A stretch of DNA of 64,000 bases from assembly GCF_030811215.1 (NCBI RefSeq), contig NZ_JAUSQM010000001.1:3410001-3474000 (forward strand), in the 5' to 3' direction. The stretch's first letter is position 1; the number at the start of each line of letters is the position of its first letter. Below, one piece after another: positions 25,093-34,126 of the stretch. This DNA comes from Nocardioides massiliensis. GTDB lineage: Bacteria; Actinomycetota; Actinomycetes; Propionibacteriales; Nocardioidaceae. The position numbers were made by a program, and so were the translations under genes. The notes beneath the pieces are model-generated. The model had not been told where the DNA came from, ran no database searches, and worked only from the letters and a program-made list of their open reading frames with translations.

Positions 25093-25508
25093 CAAGCCGG
25101 GACGCGCGACCGCATCAGGTCGACGACGCTCTCGGCCAGCTGGATCGGGTCGATCGGGTGCAGCACGACCGCCTCGGCGCGCGACCACGTGGCGAGCCAG
25201 GCGTCCTGGGGACGACCGGCGAGCACGAGGATCGGCGGGCAGGCGAAGATCTCGTCCTTCATCTGCTTGGCGATGCCCATGCCACCGGCGGGCACGGCCT
25301 CGCCGTCGAGGATCGCCAGGTCGATCTGCCCGGCGTCGAACTGCTGGACGACCACCGGCTCGGTGGCGACCTCGACGTACGTGAACTCGGGCAGGTCGGA
25401 ATGCGGGCGCTTGCCCAGCGCGAGGATCACCTGGCGACGGATGTTGCTGTCGTCGCTGTAGACGAGGACCTTCAGCGGGCGCGCGGGCGAGGATGCGGGC
25501 TGGCTCAC
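25092..25508 (-). CDS. Atypical receiver-domain protein coupled to trpD
   Basis: 138 aa, a single CheY-like domain with no output domain. It has the acidic pair ([10 protein letters not shown]) and an Asp at the phospho-acceptor position (DLAILDGEA), but the conserved lysine of the K-P motif is a histidine (VVLHPIDP), so standard phosphorylation is doubtful. Start GTG 25508 with TACCAT 6 nt upstream and no ribosome site: probably leaderless. Its TGA overlaps the trpD ATG. A link to tryptophan control would be inference from position only. Confidence 0.8.
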   Translation of the reverse strand: MSQPASSPARPLKVLVYSDDSNIRRQVILALGKRPHSDLPEFTYVEVATEPVVVQQFDAGQIDLAILDGEAVPAGGMGIAKQMKDEIFACPPILVLAGRPQDAWLATWSRAEAVVLHPIDPIQLAESVVDLMRSRVPA

Positions 25509-25557
25509 GCCGCGATGGTACCCCCCGCGCACCGCCGGACTCTGCCAGGCTGGACGC

Positions 25558-26115
25558 GTGAGCACCCCTCCCTCCCCGGGCCACTCCGCCCGCTCGCCAC
25601 GCTGGCCCGTCGTCGTCGAGTTGGCGACCACCCTCACCGCTTCGGCGCCGGCGGTCTGGGCCCGCGTCACCACGCCCGAGGGCATCCAGGACGAGCTGCG
25701 GCCGTGGGTCCGGATGACGATGCCGCCGGGTCTGCGCGGCAGGACCCTCCAGGACGCCCCCGCCCTGCTCGACCGCCCGCTCGGCAAGGCCTGGCTGTTC
25801 CTGCTCGGCGTCCTGCCCGTCGACTACGACGACATGCGCCTGGTCGGGTACGTCGAGGGCCGCTCCTTCCACGAGCGGTCCCGGATGCTGCTGCTGTCGG
25901 GCTGGGAGCACGAGCGCTCCGTCACCCCTCGCCAGGTGTGCACCGATGCCCCCGCCGGCGGGTGTGTGGTGACCGATCGACTGACCGCGACCGCGCGTTC
26001 CCCCCTGGCTCGGATCCCGGGCGCGGCGGGCGTCGTACGCACCATCGTGACGGCCCTGTTCCGGCACCGCCATCGGCGTTTGTCGCGGCGTTTCGGGGGC
26101 CCGACGCGCCATTGA
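25558..26115 (+). CDS. Unrecognised protein, possibly START/SRPBCC-like
   Basis: 185 aa from GTG 25558, divergent from the receiver gene; CAGGCT ends 6 nt before the start, so leaderless translation is likely. N-terminal [33 protein letters not shown] reads like the opening strand-helix of a polyketide-cyclase/SRPBCC lipid-binding fold, and the strand-rich body ends in a basic helix ([15 protein letters not shown]). Family is a guess from pattern; no catalytic residues can be named. Located 47 bp before ctaE. Confidence 0.65.
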   Translation: MSTPPSPGHSARSPRWPVVVELATTLTASAPAVWARVTTPEGIQDELRPWVRMTMPPGLRGRTLQDAPALLDRPLGKAWLFLLGVLPVDYDDMRLVGYVEGRSFHERSRMLLLSGWEHERSVTPRQVCTDAPAGGCVVTDRLTATARSPLARIPGAAGVVRTIVTALFRHRHRRLSRRFGGPTRH

Positions 26116-26162
26116 CGGGGGCCGGGGTGCCACATGCGGAACCACGAGACATAATGGCGCCC

Positions 26163-26801
26163 GTGGCGACAGCAACTGCGATCCCAGCCTCCCGTCTGCA
26201 CGGGCAACACGACCGACCCTCGATGGTCAGCGTCGGGACGATTGTGTGGCTCTCCTCGGAGCTGATGTTCTTCGCGGCACTGTTCGCCGCGTACTTCTCC
26301 ATCCGAAGCGTGAGCCCGGAGCTCTGGTCCCAGCAGACCGACCTGCTCAACGTGCCCTTCGCGACCGCCAACACCACCATCCTGGTGTTGTCCTCCTTCG
26401 CCTGCCAGTTCGGCGTCTTCGCTGCCGAGCGCGGCCAGGTGAAGCGCTCCGGCTCCCTGTGGCAGGTCAAGGGCTGGGGTCTGCGCGAGTGGTTCATCCT
26501 CACCTACGTCATGGGCTCGATCTTCATCGGCGGCCAGGCCCTGGAGTACGTCGAGCTCGTCCACCACGGGGTGACGATCTCCTCGACCGCCTACGGCTCG
26601 GTCTTCTACCTGACGACCGGGTTCCACGGCATCCACGTCATCGGTGGTCTGCTCGCCTTCCTGTTCGTCCTCGGGCGCACCTACATGACCCGCAAGTTCA
26701 CCCACGAGCAAGCCGTCAGCGCCATCGTCGTGTCCTACTACTGGCACTTCGTTGACGTGGTCTGGATCGCGCTGTTCGCCGCGATCTACCTCATCCAGTA
26801 A
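26163..26801 (+). CDS. ctaE: Cytochrome c oxidase subunit III
   Basis: 212 aa with five membrane helices; starts [20 protein letters not shown] and ends [20 protein letters not shown], both diagnostic. Part of the aa3-type terminal oxidase in the membrane, which in actinobacteria forms a supercomplex with QcrCAB. I prefer GTG 26163: CATAAT (26150-26155) ends 7 nt before it, and the resulting N-terminus resembles that of relatives; ATG 26154 overlaps that -10 box. The qcrCAB genes follow after 78 bp. Confidence 0.95.
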   Translation: MATATAIPASRLHGQHDRPSMVSVGTIVWLSSELMFFAALFAAYFSIRSVSPELWSQQTDLLNVPFATANTTILVLSSFACQFGVFAAERGQVKRSGSLWQVKGWGLREWFILTYVMGSIFIGGQALEYVELVHHGVTISSTAYGSVFYLTTGFHGIHVIGGLLAFLFVLGRTYMTRKFTHEQAVSAIVVSYYWHFVDVVWIALFAAIYLIQ

Positions 26802-26879
26802 CCGCCCCCCGCTAGTTCCGGGACCGGTCCCCACCCGACCGCCAGAGCAGGCTCGAGAGCCAGGACAAGGAAGAAGCTC

Positions 26880-27776
26880 GTGCGACGTCTCACCCCGCGA
26901 TCTCCCCGCGGACTCCTTCAGCGCACCACCCACCGCGTGTCCGCACGTCGGCGCAGCCGGTTCGCCGGCGTCGTGGTGATGCTGCTCGGTCTCACGGTCA
27001 CCGGCGGTGCCGCTGCGCTCGTGGCCGGCTCCGCAGGCGCGTCCGACGACCTCAGCGATGACGCCGCGCTGGTCGCCGAGGGCCGCCAGCTCTTCCTGGT
27101 CGGCTGCTCGTCGTGCCACGGCAAGAACGCCGAGGGCATCCCGACCAAGAGCGGCAACCAGTACGGCCCCTCCCTCGTCGGCGTCGGCGCCGCCTCGGTC
27201 GACTTCCAGGTCGGCACCGGGCGCATGCCGATGGCCAACCCCACCTCGCAGGCCCCGCGCAAGGCGCCGGTCTACAGCGAGGAGGAGACCCGCGCCCTGT
27301 CGGCGTACATCGCCAGCCTGGGCCCCGGCCCGGCGATCCCCGACGAGCGCTATACCGACGTCTCCGACCGCACCCAGGAGCAGGTACGCCGCGGCGCGGA
27401 GTTCTTCCGCACGAACTGCACCGCGTGCCACAACTTCACCGGTGCGGGCGGTGCGCTGCCGGGCGGCCGCTACGCCCCCGCGCTCACCGGCGTCGAGGAG
27501 CGGCACATCTACGGGGCCATGCTGACCGGCCCGCAGCAGATGCCGGTCTTCTCCGACGAGGTCCTCAAGCCCGAGGAGAAGCGCGACATCATCGCGTTCC
27601 TCAAGTACGTCGAGGAGAGCCCGCAGGGTTCGGTCGGCGGCTTCGGCATGGGCAGCCTCGGACCGGTCAGTGACGGCATGTTCGCCTGGTTGGTCGGCAT
27701 CGGCAGCTGCGTCGGGTTTGCGATCTGGATCGCCTCCCACTCGACGCGCTCGAAGAAGGGCAAGGTGGAAGCGTGA
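26880..27776 (+). CDS. qcrC: Diheme cytochrome c subunit of the bc1 complex
   Basis: 298 aa. Basic N-terminus and one helix (about 30-52), then two cytochrome c domains with heme sites CSSCH (about 78-82) and CTACH (about 180-184), and a C-terminal membrane anchor (about 262-285). In actinobacteria this subunit replaces soluble cytochrome c and passes electrons from the Rieske protein to the oxidase CuA. Start GTG 26880 with AAGGAAG upstream. Its stop overlaps the start of qcrA (GTGA). Confidence 0.96.
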   Translation: MRRLTPRSPRGLLQRTTHRVSARRRSRFAGVVVMLLGLTVTGGAAALVAGSAGASDDLSDDAALVAEGRQLFLVGCSSCHGKNAEGIPTKSGNQYGPSLVGVGAASVDFQVGTGRMPMANPTSQAPRKAPVYSEEETRALSAYIASLGPGPAIPDERYTDVSDRTQEQVRRGAEFFRTNCTACHNFTGAGGALPGGRYAPALTGVEERHIYGAMLTGPQQMPVFSDEVLKPEEKRDIIAFLKYVEESPQGSVGGFGMGSLGPVSDGMFAWLVGIGSCVGFAIWIASHSTRSKKGKVEA

Positions 27777-28849
27777 GCAAGCCGTCGTCCCCGGCGGTCC
27801 CCGGCAACGAGGACGCCGTCGCAATGGATCCGCACGCGCCGATCCCGGCGGAGCCGATCGACAACCCGGGTCTCCCGGCCCACGAACCCCGGCCGACCGA
27901 CATCGACCCGAAGGCCGAGAAGCGCGCCGAGCGCCAGGTCGCGACCCTGTTCGGCATCTCGGTGGTCGCCGCGGTGTTGTTCTGCGTCGCGTACTTCACC
28001 TTCGACATCGGCGAGGACCCCGACACCTTCATGGGGATCGGTGCCTCGAACTTCTTCCTCGGCCTGTTCCTCGGCCTGAGCCTGCTCGGCATCGGTATCG
28101 GTGCCATCCAGTGGGCCCGCAAGCTGATGAGCGACGTCGAGATCGTCGAGTACCGCCACACCGCAGCCTCCACCGAGGAGGACCGCGAGGAGGCCATCTC
28201 CGCCCTGCAGCAGGGTCTGGAGGACTCCGGCATCGCCCGGCGTCCCCTCATCCGCAACACCCTGCTCGGTGCGCTGGCGATCTTCCCGGTGCCGCTGGTC
28301 GTGCTGCTGCGCGACCTCGGTCCGCTGCCGGGTGACGTCCTCGAGCACACCGTCTGGGAGGAGGGCATGCGGGTCGTCAACGACATCTCCGGCACGCCCA
28401 TCCGTCCCGAGGAGGTCCAGATCGGTCAGCTCGTCAACGCCGAGCCGGCCATCTTCTTCGAGCGGGACGCCGAGGGCGAGCCGGTCATGGGCGCCCACGA
28501 CGTGCTGATCGCCAAGACCAAGGCAGCCGTGATCCTCGTCCGGATGTCTCCCTCGGAGATCACCCCGGCCCCCGGGCGGGAGAACTGGGGCGTCGACGGC
28601 ATCTTGTGCTACTCCAAGATCTGCACCCACGTGGGGTGCCCGATCGCCCTGTGGGAGCAGCAGACGCACCACCTGCTGTGCCCCTGCCACCAGTCGACCT
28701 TCGACCTGGCCGACAACGGTCGCGTCATCTTCGGCCCCGCGGCTCGCGCAGTCCCCCAGCTCCCGCTGGCGGTGGACTCCGAGGGTTATCTGATCGCGAC
28801 GCAGGACTTCGACGAGCCCGTCGGACCGAGCTACTGGGAGCGTGGCTGA
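27773..28849 (+). CDS. qcrA: Rieske iron-sulfur subunit of the bc1 complex
   Basis: 358 aa, longer than classical Rieske proteins because actinobacterial forms have three membrane helices (about 65-85, 95-118, 163-185). The 2Fe-2S site is CTHVGC (about 282-287) and CPCHQS (about 303-308), with the intervening insert. Oxidises quinol together with QcrB. Start GTG 27773 overlaps the qcrC stop. The first 45 residues are Pro-rich and charged. Confidence 0.96.
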   Translation: MSKPSSPAVPGNEDAVAMDPHAPIPAEPIDNPGLPAHEPRPTDIDPKAEKRAERQVATLFGISVVAAVLFCVAYFTFDIGEDPDTFMGIGASNFFLGLFLGLSLLGIGIGAIQWARKLMSDVEIVEYRHTAASTEEDREEAISALQQGLEDSGIARRPLIRNTLLGALAIFPVPLVVLLRDLGPLPGDVLEHTVWEEGMRVVNDISGTPIRPEEVQIGQLVNAEPAIFFERDAEGEPVMGAHDVLIAKTKAAVILVRMSPSEITPAPGRENWGVDGILCYSKICTHVGCPIALWEQQTHHLLCPCHQSTFDLADNGRVIFGPAARAVPQLPLAVDSEGYLIATQDFDEPVGPSYWERG

Positions 28850-28852
28850 CCT

Positions 28853-30604
28853 ATGAGCACGACCACTGCGGGCGCCTCCACCAACGGCACCTCCCCCGCG
28901 ACCCCCGAGAAGGGTGCCCGTGGCGCCGGCGCAGCGCGCTGGGCCGACGAGCGCCTCGGCATCGGCCGCGCCGCCAAGAAGAACCTGCGCAAGGTCTTCC
29001 CGGACCACTGGTCCTTCATGCTCGGCGAGATCGCGCTGTGGAGCTTCGTCGTCCTGCTGCTGACCGGCGTCTTCCTGACGCTGTGGTTCAAGCCGAGCAT
29101 GGCCGAGGTCACCTACGACGGCTCGTACGACGCCCTGCGCGGACTGCACATGTCGGAGGCCTTCGCCTCGACGCTGCACATCTCGTTCGACGTGCGCGGC
29201 GGTCTGCTGCTGCGGCAGATGCACCACTGGGCCGCCCACCTGTTCATCGGCGCGATGTTCATCCACATGATGCGCGTCTTCCTCACCGGTGCGTTCCGCA
29301 AGCCGCGTGAGCTGAACTGGATCATCGGCGGCGTGCTGCTGATCCTGGGCGTCCTCGCCGGCTTCACCGGCTACTCGCTGCCTGACGACCTGCTGTCCGG
29401 CACCGGTCTGCGGATCGCCGACGGTCTGATCAAGGCGACGCCGGTCGTCGGCACCTACATGTCGTTCTTCCTCTTCGGCGGGGAGTTCCCCGGCGAGGAC
29501 ATCATCTCCCGGCTCTACATCGCCCACGTGCTGCTGATCCCGGGTCTGCTGCTGGCCCTGATCGCCGCGCACATGCTGCTGCTCGTCTACCACAAGCACA
29601 CGCAGTGGCCCGGCCCCGGCCGTACGAACAACAACGTGGTCGGCTACCCGATGCTCCCGGTCTACATGGCCAAGGCGGGCGGCTACTTCTTCATCGTCTT
29701 CGGCATCATCGCGGTGATGGGTGGCCTGCTCCAGATCAACGGCGTGTGGGGCTACGGTCCGTACAACCCCGCAGAAGTCACCGCCGGGTCCCAACCCGAC
29801 TGGTACATGGGCTTCGCCGAGGGGGCGCTGCGCATCATGCCGGGCTGGGAGACCGAGATCTTCGGGTTCACGATCAGCTGGAACGTCCTGATCCCGGGTC
29901 AGATCCTCCCGGTGATCATGCTGGTCGCCTTCCTCGGCTACCCGTTCATCGAGCAGTGGATCACCGGCGACAAGCGGGAGCACCACCTCCTGCAGCGTCC
30001 GCGCAACGCCCCCAGCCGCACCGGCTTCTTCGCGGCGATGGTGACGCTATACGGCCTGCTGTGGGCCGGTGGCGGCAACGACATCCTGGCGGTGGTGTTC
30101 GGGCTCAACCTGAACCACATCACCTACTTCCTGCGCGTGGCCGTGTTCGTCCTCCCCGTCCTGGTCTTCATCCTCGTCCGCCGCTGGTGCATCAGCCTCC
30201 AGCGTCACGACAACGAGGTGCTACTCCACGGCTACGAGACCGGCATCATCATGCGCTCGCCCGACGGCGCCTACTCGGAGCGGCACCTGCCGATCGACGA
30301 GCACAAGGCCTACACCCTCACCGCCCGTGAGCGCGACAGCGTCTACGAGCTGGAGAGTGGCGAGAACGAGACCGGCGTCGCCTCCCCCACGGCCCGCAAG
30401 GACCGATTCCGGGCGCGGATCTCGGCCTACTGGTACGGCGACGCCGTCCAGAAGCCGACCCGCGAGGAGCTCGAGGAGGCGCGCGAGCACGCCGCCCACG
30501 AGCTCGATGCACAGGGCGAGATCGGGGTCTCGGCCGACGGCCACCAGTTCGACGGTCGCCACGACGCCACCGACGAGCAGCTGCGCCACAGCGACAAGCA
30601 CTGA
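28853..30604 (+). CDS. qcrB: Cytochrome b subunit of the bc1 complex
   Basis: 583 aa with eight or more helices. Heme b ligands lie in HHWAAHLFIGAMFIHMMRVF and AHVLLIPGLLLALIAAHM; the quinol-oxidation loop motif is PDWY (about residue 312). About 130 extra hydrophilic residues at the C-terminus are usual for actinobacterial QcrB. ATG 28853, 3 bp after qcrA. Ends the operon at a strong terminator. Confidence 0.96.
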   Translation: MSTTTAGASTNGTSPATPEKGARGAGAARWADERLGIGRAAKKNLRKVFPDHWSFMLGEIALWSFVVLLLTGVFLTLWFKPSMAEVTYDGSYDALRGLHMSEAFASTLHISFDVRGGLLLRQMHHWAAHLFIGAMFIHMMRVFLTGAFRKPRELNWIIGGVLLILGVLAGFTGYSLPDDLLSGTGLRIADGLIKATPVVGTYMSFFLFGGEFPGEDIISRLYIAHVLLIPGLLLALIAAHMLLLVYHKHTQWPGPGRTNNNVVGYPMLPVYMAKAGGYFFIVFGIIAVMGGLLQINGVWGYGPYNPAEVTAGSQPDWYMGFAEGALRIMPGWETEIFGFTISWNVLIPGQILPVIMLVAFLGYPFIEQWITGDKREHHLLQRPRNAPSRTGFFAAMVTLYGLLWAGGGNDILAVVFGLNLNHITYFLRVAVFVLPVLVFILVRRWCISLQRHDNEVLLHGYETGIIMRSPDGAYSERHLPIDEHKAYTLTARERDSVYELESGENETGVASPTARKDRFRARISAYWYGDAVQKPTREELEEAREHAAHELDAQGEIGVSADGHQFDGRHDATDEQLRHSDKH

Positions 30605-30616
30605 CGCACAGCACCT

Positions 30617-30656
30617 CGACGAAGGCCCGGGACCAAGCGGTCCCGGGCCTTCGTCG
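30617..30656 (+). terminator. Rho-independent-type terminator after qcrB
   Basis: A perfect 18-bp stem, CGACGAAGGCCCGGGACC / GGTCCCGGGCCTTCGTCG, with an AAGC loop, 12 nt after the qcrB stop codon. Only TTCC follows, as is common for GC-rich genomes. Confidence 0.9.
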
Positions 30657-30724
30657 TTCCGTCGCCGCCCTCCCCACGCCGCCCTCCCCCACACGCGTAT
30701 CGGGTCACGCAGGTGAGTGCGCCC

Positions 30725-30783
30725 GAGAATGGTCACGAACCGGCGCTGGGTCGGCGCGCTGGCGGCCGGGAGTGACCATTCTC
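30725..30783. repeat. 12-bp inverted repeat with 35-nt spacer
   Basis: GAGAATGGTCAC (30725-30736) pairs perfectly with GTGACCATTCTC (30772-30783). The spacer is GC-rich and itself contains repeated CGGCGC. It lies between the qcrB terminator and the 3' end of the gene broken by IS21, and looks like a dispersed palindromic intergenic element. Confidence 0.75.
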
Positions 30784-30805
30784 CGCTGCTCCAGGGGCCG
30801 GGCGG

Positions 30806-31155
30806 TCACCAGGGCACGTAGGCGACGCGGTACTGCTCGCCCAGCTCCGTCTGGAGGCGTACGGCGAGCTCACGGCCGCGGGTGTTGAGCCCGTCGCACG
30901 CGCTGATGACCCTGCGCTCGTCGGGCGCCGCGTCGATGGCGCTCATGTGCGCACCCCAGCGCTCGAGGTCGGCAACGAGCTCATCACTCAGCCCGAGGAC
31001 GTCCCGCAACCACGCCGGGTCCTCCGGCAGCTGACCCTCGTCGTCCCACAGCCCGACGCGCACGCCGTAGTCCCACATGACGCGGATGACGGCGGGCGCC
31101 ACCTCGTGGGTCGGCGGCACGTCCTCCTGCGCCGCACCGGGCGGCGGCTCGGGTG
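30806..31155 (-). pseudogene. 3' part of a small gene interrupted by IS21
   Basis: Codes for the last 115 residues of an otherwise 126-aa protein (includes VMWDYGVRVGLWDDEG, ends in EQYRVAYVPW). The first 11 codons are on the far side of the IS at 33551-33585. Joining the two parts at one copy of the GGTG target repeat restores one frame of 127 codons with no stop. The family is not recognised; it is acidic with no membrane segment. Reading through the IS end gives a longer hybrid frame beginning inside the element, which I take as accidental. Confidence 0.8.
31152..31155. other. IS21 target-site duplication, left copy
   Basis: GGTG directly before the left terminal repeat; the matching copy is 33551-33554. 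A 4-bp duplication is within the usual range for IS21. Confidence 0.8.
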
Positions 31156-31294
31156 TGATGGCGCTCAGGTGAATCTCCCCAGTTCTGCTCACTGAATTTC
31201 CCCACCCCGTGGCACCCACCGGAAGCGGGTGGGGCTCCTTCGAAGATGGCGGTCTCTGACCACACGCCATCTCACGAAGGAGCCCTCGCTTCCC

Positions 31295-32647
31295 ATGCTG
31301 ACACGGGAGGAAGACATCGACGCGCACGCGCTTCGGCGGCAGGGTTGGACGATCTCCGCGATCGCCCGGCACCTGGGCCGTGACCGCAAGACCATCCGCG
31401 CCTATCTGAACAACGAACGCGTCGCCGGGGTGCGCAAGCCCGCTGGCGAGGACAGGTTCGAGCCGTTCGTCGACTACGTCCGCGCACGCCTGGCCGAGGA
31501 TCCGCACCTGTGGGCGGTGACGTTGTTCGACGAGGTCGTCGCGCTCGGCTATGCCCAGTCGTATCCGACGTTCACCCGCCAGATCCGCACCAGGAACCTG
31601 CGTCCGCACTGCGAACCCTGCTCAGCGACGAAGGGCCGCCCGGCGGCGGTGATCGAGCACCCGGCCGGGGAGGAGACCCAGTGGGACTGGGTCGAACTCC
31701 CCGACCCGCCAGCGTCGTGGGGGTGGGGCAAGACCGCCCACCTGCTCGTGGGGGCGCTGGCTCATTCAGGTCGCTGGCGCGGCCACCTCGCGCCGGCGCA
31801 GGATCAGGCCCAGCTCGTCGACGGACTCGACAAGACCACCCGGAAGCTGGGCGGGCTGACCCACAAGTGGCGTTTCGATCGGATGGCCACGGTCTGTCAC
31901 CCCGAGACCGGTCGCGTGACGGCGACATTCGCCGCAGTGGCCAAGCACTACGGCGTCCAGGTCGCGATCTGCCCACCGCGACGCGGGAACCGCAAGGGCG
32001 TGGTGGAGAAGTCCAACCACACCGCGGCGCAACGCTGGTGGCGCACCCTGAGCGATGACGTCAGTGTCGAACAAGCCCAAGCCTCCCTGGACCGGTTCTG
32101 CGAACTGCGTGGCGATGCGCGGCTGCGGGCGGCCGGGCATGGGGGCAAGGCCAGCGTGCTCACGATCGCTCAACGCGAGCCCTTGGCGCCGGTGCCGTCC
32201 ACGCCGTTCCCGGCCACGATCACCGAAGACCGGACGGTGTCGGCTCAGGCGTTGGTCGCCTGGCGCGGCAACTTCTACTCTGTGCCGCCCGAGCTGGCCC
32301 GCGCGCAGGTCACCGTCTCCCAACGGCTCGGCGAACCGCATGTCGACATTGCCACGGCCAGCGGGATCGTCATCGCCCGCCACGAGCTCGCCCCTGCCGG
32401 GGCCGGGGTGATGGTGCGCGACCACGGTCACGTCATCGCCCTCGAGCAGCACGTCCTGGCCGGGCACGACACCTCCCGACCGCACCGCAAGAAGGAACGC
32501 ATCCCACCGGGCCCCGCAGCACTCGCTGCCGCCGAACAACTACGCGCCCGCAACCAGCCCGACAGCCACGACCGTGACGACGGCGATGTCGTGATCGATC
32601 TCGGTGCCTATGACCGAGCAGCACAAGGAAGGAACACCCTCACATGA
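31295..32647 (+). CDS. istA: IS21 transposase IstA
   Basis: 450 aa from ATG 31295. Helix-turn-helix near the N-terminus (GWTISAIARHLGRDRKTIRAYL, about 15-36) and a DDE integrase core starting with EETQWDWVELP (first Asp), VAICPPRRGNRKGVVEKSNH (second Asp replaced region and the catalytic Glu) and a C-terminal SH3-like beta domain (NFYSVPPELARAQVTV). Carries out strand transfer with IstB. The stop overlaps the istB start. Confidence 0.95.
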   Translation: MLTREEDIDAHALRRQGWTISAIARHLGRDRKTIRAYLNNERVAGVRKPAGEDRFEPFVDYVRARLAEDPHLWAVTLFDEVVALGYAQSYPTFTRQIRTRNLRPHCEPCSATKGRPAAVIEHPAGEETQWDWVELPDPPASWGWGKTAHLLVGALAHSGRWRGHLAPAQDQAQLVDGLDKTTRKLGGLTHKWRFDRMATVCHPETGRVTATFAAVAKHYGVQVAICPPRRGNRKGVVEKSNHTAAQRWWRTLSDDVSVEQAQASLDRFCELRGDARLRAAGHGGKASVLTIAQREPLAPVPSTPFPATITEDRTVSAQALVAWRGNFYSVPPELARAQVTVSQRLGEPHVDIATASGIVIARHELAPAGAGVMVRDHGHVIALEQHVLAGHDTSRPHRKKERIPPGPAALAAAEQLRARNQPDSHDRDDGDVVIDLGAYDRAAQGRNTLT

Positions 32648-33489
32648 CCACCACCGACCCGATGGCCGTCCCGATGACAGCGCCGATGACGGGCCCGCAG
32701 AGCAGCCTCTATCAGCAGCTGCGCGGCCATCTCGCTGCGTTGAAGCTCACCGCAGCAGCTGAGCACCTGCCCAGCGTCCTGGCCCAAGCTGAAGCCGAGC
32801 AGTGGTCGACCACCGCCACCTTGGAGCGTCTGCTGGCCCGGGAGGTCGAGGCCACCGAGGCCCGCAAGCTCGCCGGCCGGTTGCGGTTCGCCTCGCTGCC
32901 AACACCAGCCACGTTGGCCGACTTCGACTTCGATGCCGCTTCCGGTGTCGACCGCAAACTCGTCGAGGAGCTCGCGACCTGCCGCTACCTGGAGACAGCC
33001 ACCAACGTGCTGATGATCGGCCCACCAGGTGTCGGGAAGACCCACCTTGCCGTCGGCCTCGGCAGGGCTGCGGCCGAGGCCGGCTACCGCGTCTACTTCA
33101 CCACCGCCGCCGACCTCGCCGCCCGCTGCCACCGCGCAGCGATCGAGGGCCGCTGGTCGACCACCATGCGGTTCTTCGCCGGCCCCACCCTGCTCATCAT
33201 CGACGAACTCGGCTACCTCCCACTGCCCGGCGAAGCAGCCTCCGCGCTGTTCCAGGTCGTCTCCCAGCGCTACCTCAAGACCAGCATCATCTTGACCACC
33301 AACCGCGGCGTCGCCTCCTGGGGAGAGGTCCTCGGCGACACCACCGTCGCCGCCGCCATGCTCGACCGCCTCCTGCACCGCTCCGTCGTGCTCAACCTCG
33401 ACGGCGAGTCCTACCGCCTCCGCGACCACCACGCCAAGAACGACACCCTCCGCCACGCCACCACCGGCACACCCCGACCACTACAGTGA
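32644..33489 (+). CDS. istB: IS21 helper ATPase IstB
   Basis: 281 aa AAA+ ATPase related to DnaC. Walker A GPPGVGKTHLA (about 123-133), Walker B LLIIDELGYLPL (about 181-192), sensor I TTNRGVASW. IstB oligomers bend target DNA and deliver the site to IstA. ATG 32644 overlaps the istA TGA. Confidence 0.96.
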   Translation: MTTTDPMAVPMTAPMTGPQSSLYQQLRGHLAALKLTAAAEHLPSVLAQAEAEQWSTTATLERLLAREVEATEARKLAGRLRFASLPTPATLADFDFDAASGVDRKLVEELATCRYLETATNVLMIGPPGVGKTHLAVGLGRAAAEAGYRVYFTTAADLAARCHRAAIEGRWSTTMRFFAGPTLLIIDELGYLPLPGEAASALFQVVSQRYLKTSIILTTNRGVASWGEVLGDTTVAAAMLDRLLHRSVVLNLDGESYRLRDHHAKNDTLRHATTGTPRPLQ

Positions 33490-33550
33490 CCACCGCCCAG
33501 GGTGGGGAACTTCGATGAGCATCACTGGGGAATTTCGGCGAGCGCCATCA

Positions 33551-33585
33551 GGTGACCAGAAGAGACCGCGCGCAATATCGTCCAC
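33551..33585 (-). pseudogene. 5' fragment of the gene interrupted by IS21
   Basis: Begins GTG 33585 (the only start codon after an in-frame TGA just upstream) and codes VDDIARGLFWS up to the IS insertion point; GGTGAG is a possible ribosome site. Continues in frame at 31151 downward once the IS and one GGTG copy are removed. Confidence 0.7.
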
Positions 33586-33674
33586 GCCGCCATCTCACCA
33601 CGCCGACAAGCAGCCCAGCCGCGGGCCGGCGTACCCCTGCCGGCTCCTGCCGGACGGTCCCCCGCCAACGACAG

Positions 33675-33707
33675 GGCCCCGGCCGTCCAGGCGGACGACC
33701 GGGGCCT
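33675..33707 (-). terminator. Terminator-like hairpin after ctaF
   Basis: On the minus strand AGGCCCCGG...GTCC / GGAC...CCGGGGCC(T) folds into a strong hairpin with a two-base mismatch, about 20 nt past the ctaF stop. It closes the ctaC-ctaD-ctaF transcription unit. No T run. Confidence 0.65.
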
Positions 33708-33727
33708 CGTAGTGGGAGGAGCTGCGC

Positions 33728-34126
33728 TCAGTGCGCGTGCTCACCCCGGTAGTACTCGAAGAGCCACCCGCTCAGGGCAACGGCACCGAACGCGAGTCCG
33801 ATGATGAACAACCACCAGCCGAAGACGATGCCGAGGACAATGATGGAGAAGCACAGCGCGCACCACAGCGGCCACCAGCTGTACGGCGGGTAGAAGCCCA
33901 GCTCACCGGCCCCGTCGGAGATCTCGGCGTCCTTGCGGTCCTCCGGACGCGGCTGCTCCATGCGACGGGCGTGCGAGCCGAGGTAGATCGCCACCATCAG
34001 CGTCAGCAGTGTGGTCATGGTCAGCGCGGTGGAGCCCGCCCAGTCGGCGGTGAGCAGCCAGTACGCCGGCGTCACCAGCGCCAGGAAGATGGCGCAGGCG
34101 AGGAAGATCCAAGTCTCGGCCTTCAT
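33728..34126 (-). CDS. ctaF: Cytochrome c oxidase subunit IV (actinobacterial)
   Basis: 132 aa with four membrane helices (about 5-28, 32-50, 84-104, 107-124) and the motif [12 protein letters not shown] typical of actinobacterial CtaF. Structural subunit of the aa3 oxidase. ATG 34126 overlaps the ctaD TGA, so it is the third gene of ctaC-ctaD-ctaF. Confidence 0.95.
   Translation of the reverse strand: MKAETWIFLACAIFLALVTPAYWLLTADWAGSTALTMTTLLTLMVAIYLGSHARRMEQPRPEDRKDAEISDGAGELGFYPPYSWWPLWCALCFSIIVLGIVFGWWLFIIGLAFGAVALSGWLFEYYRGEHAH

Larger units (their letters stand above)
31156..33550 (+). mobile_element. Complete IS21-family insertion sequence (2395 bp)
   Basis: Bounded by imperfect terminal inverted repeats that begin TGATGGCGCTC and contain two conserved blocks (left CTCCCCAGT and TTTCCCCACCC; right, complemented, TTCCCCAGT and GTTCCCCACCC), ending 5'-TG...CA-3'. 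Flanked by the 4-bp repeat GGTG. Carries intact istA and istB with the typical ATGA overlap. The near-exact ends, clean target repeat and intact reading frames point to a recent insertion. Confidence 0.93.

Noticed and set aside
30806-31609. A single 267-aa gene running through the IS21 left end
   Set aside because: Its first 150 codons lie inside the IS on the strand opposite istA; joining across the IS gives a better gene with a proper start.
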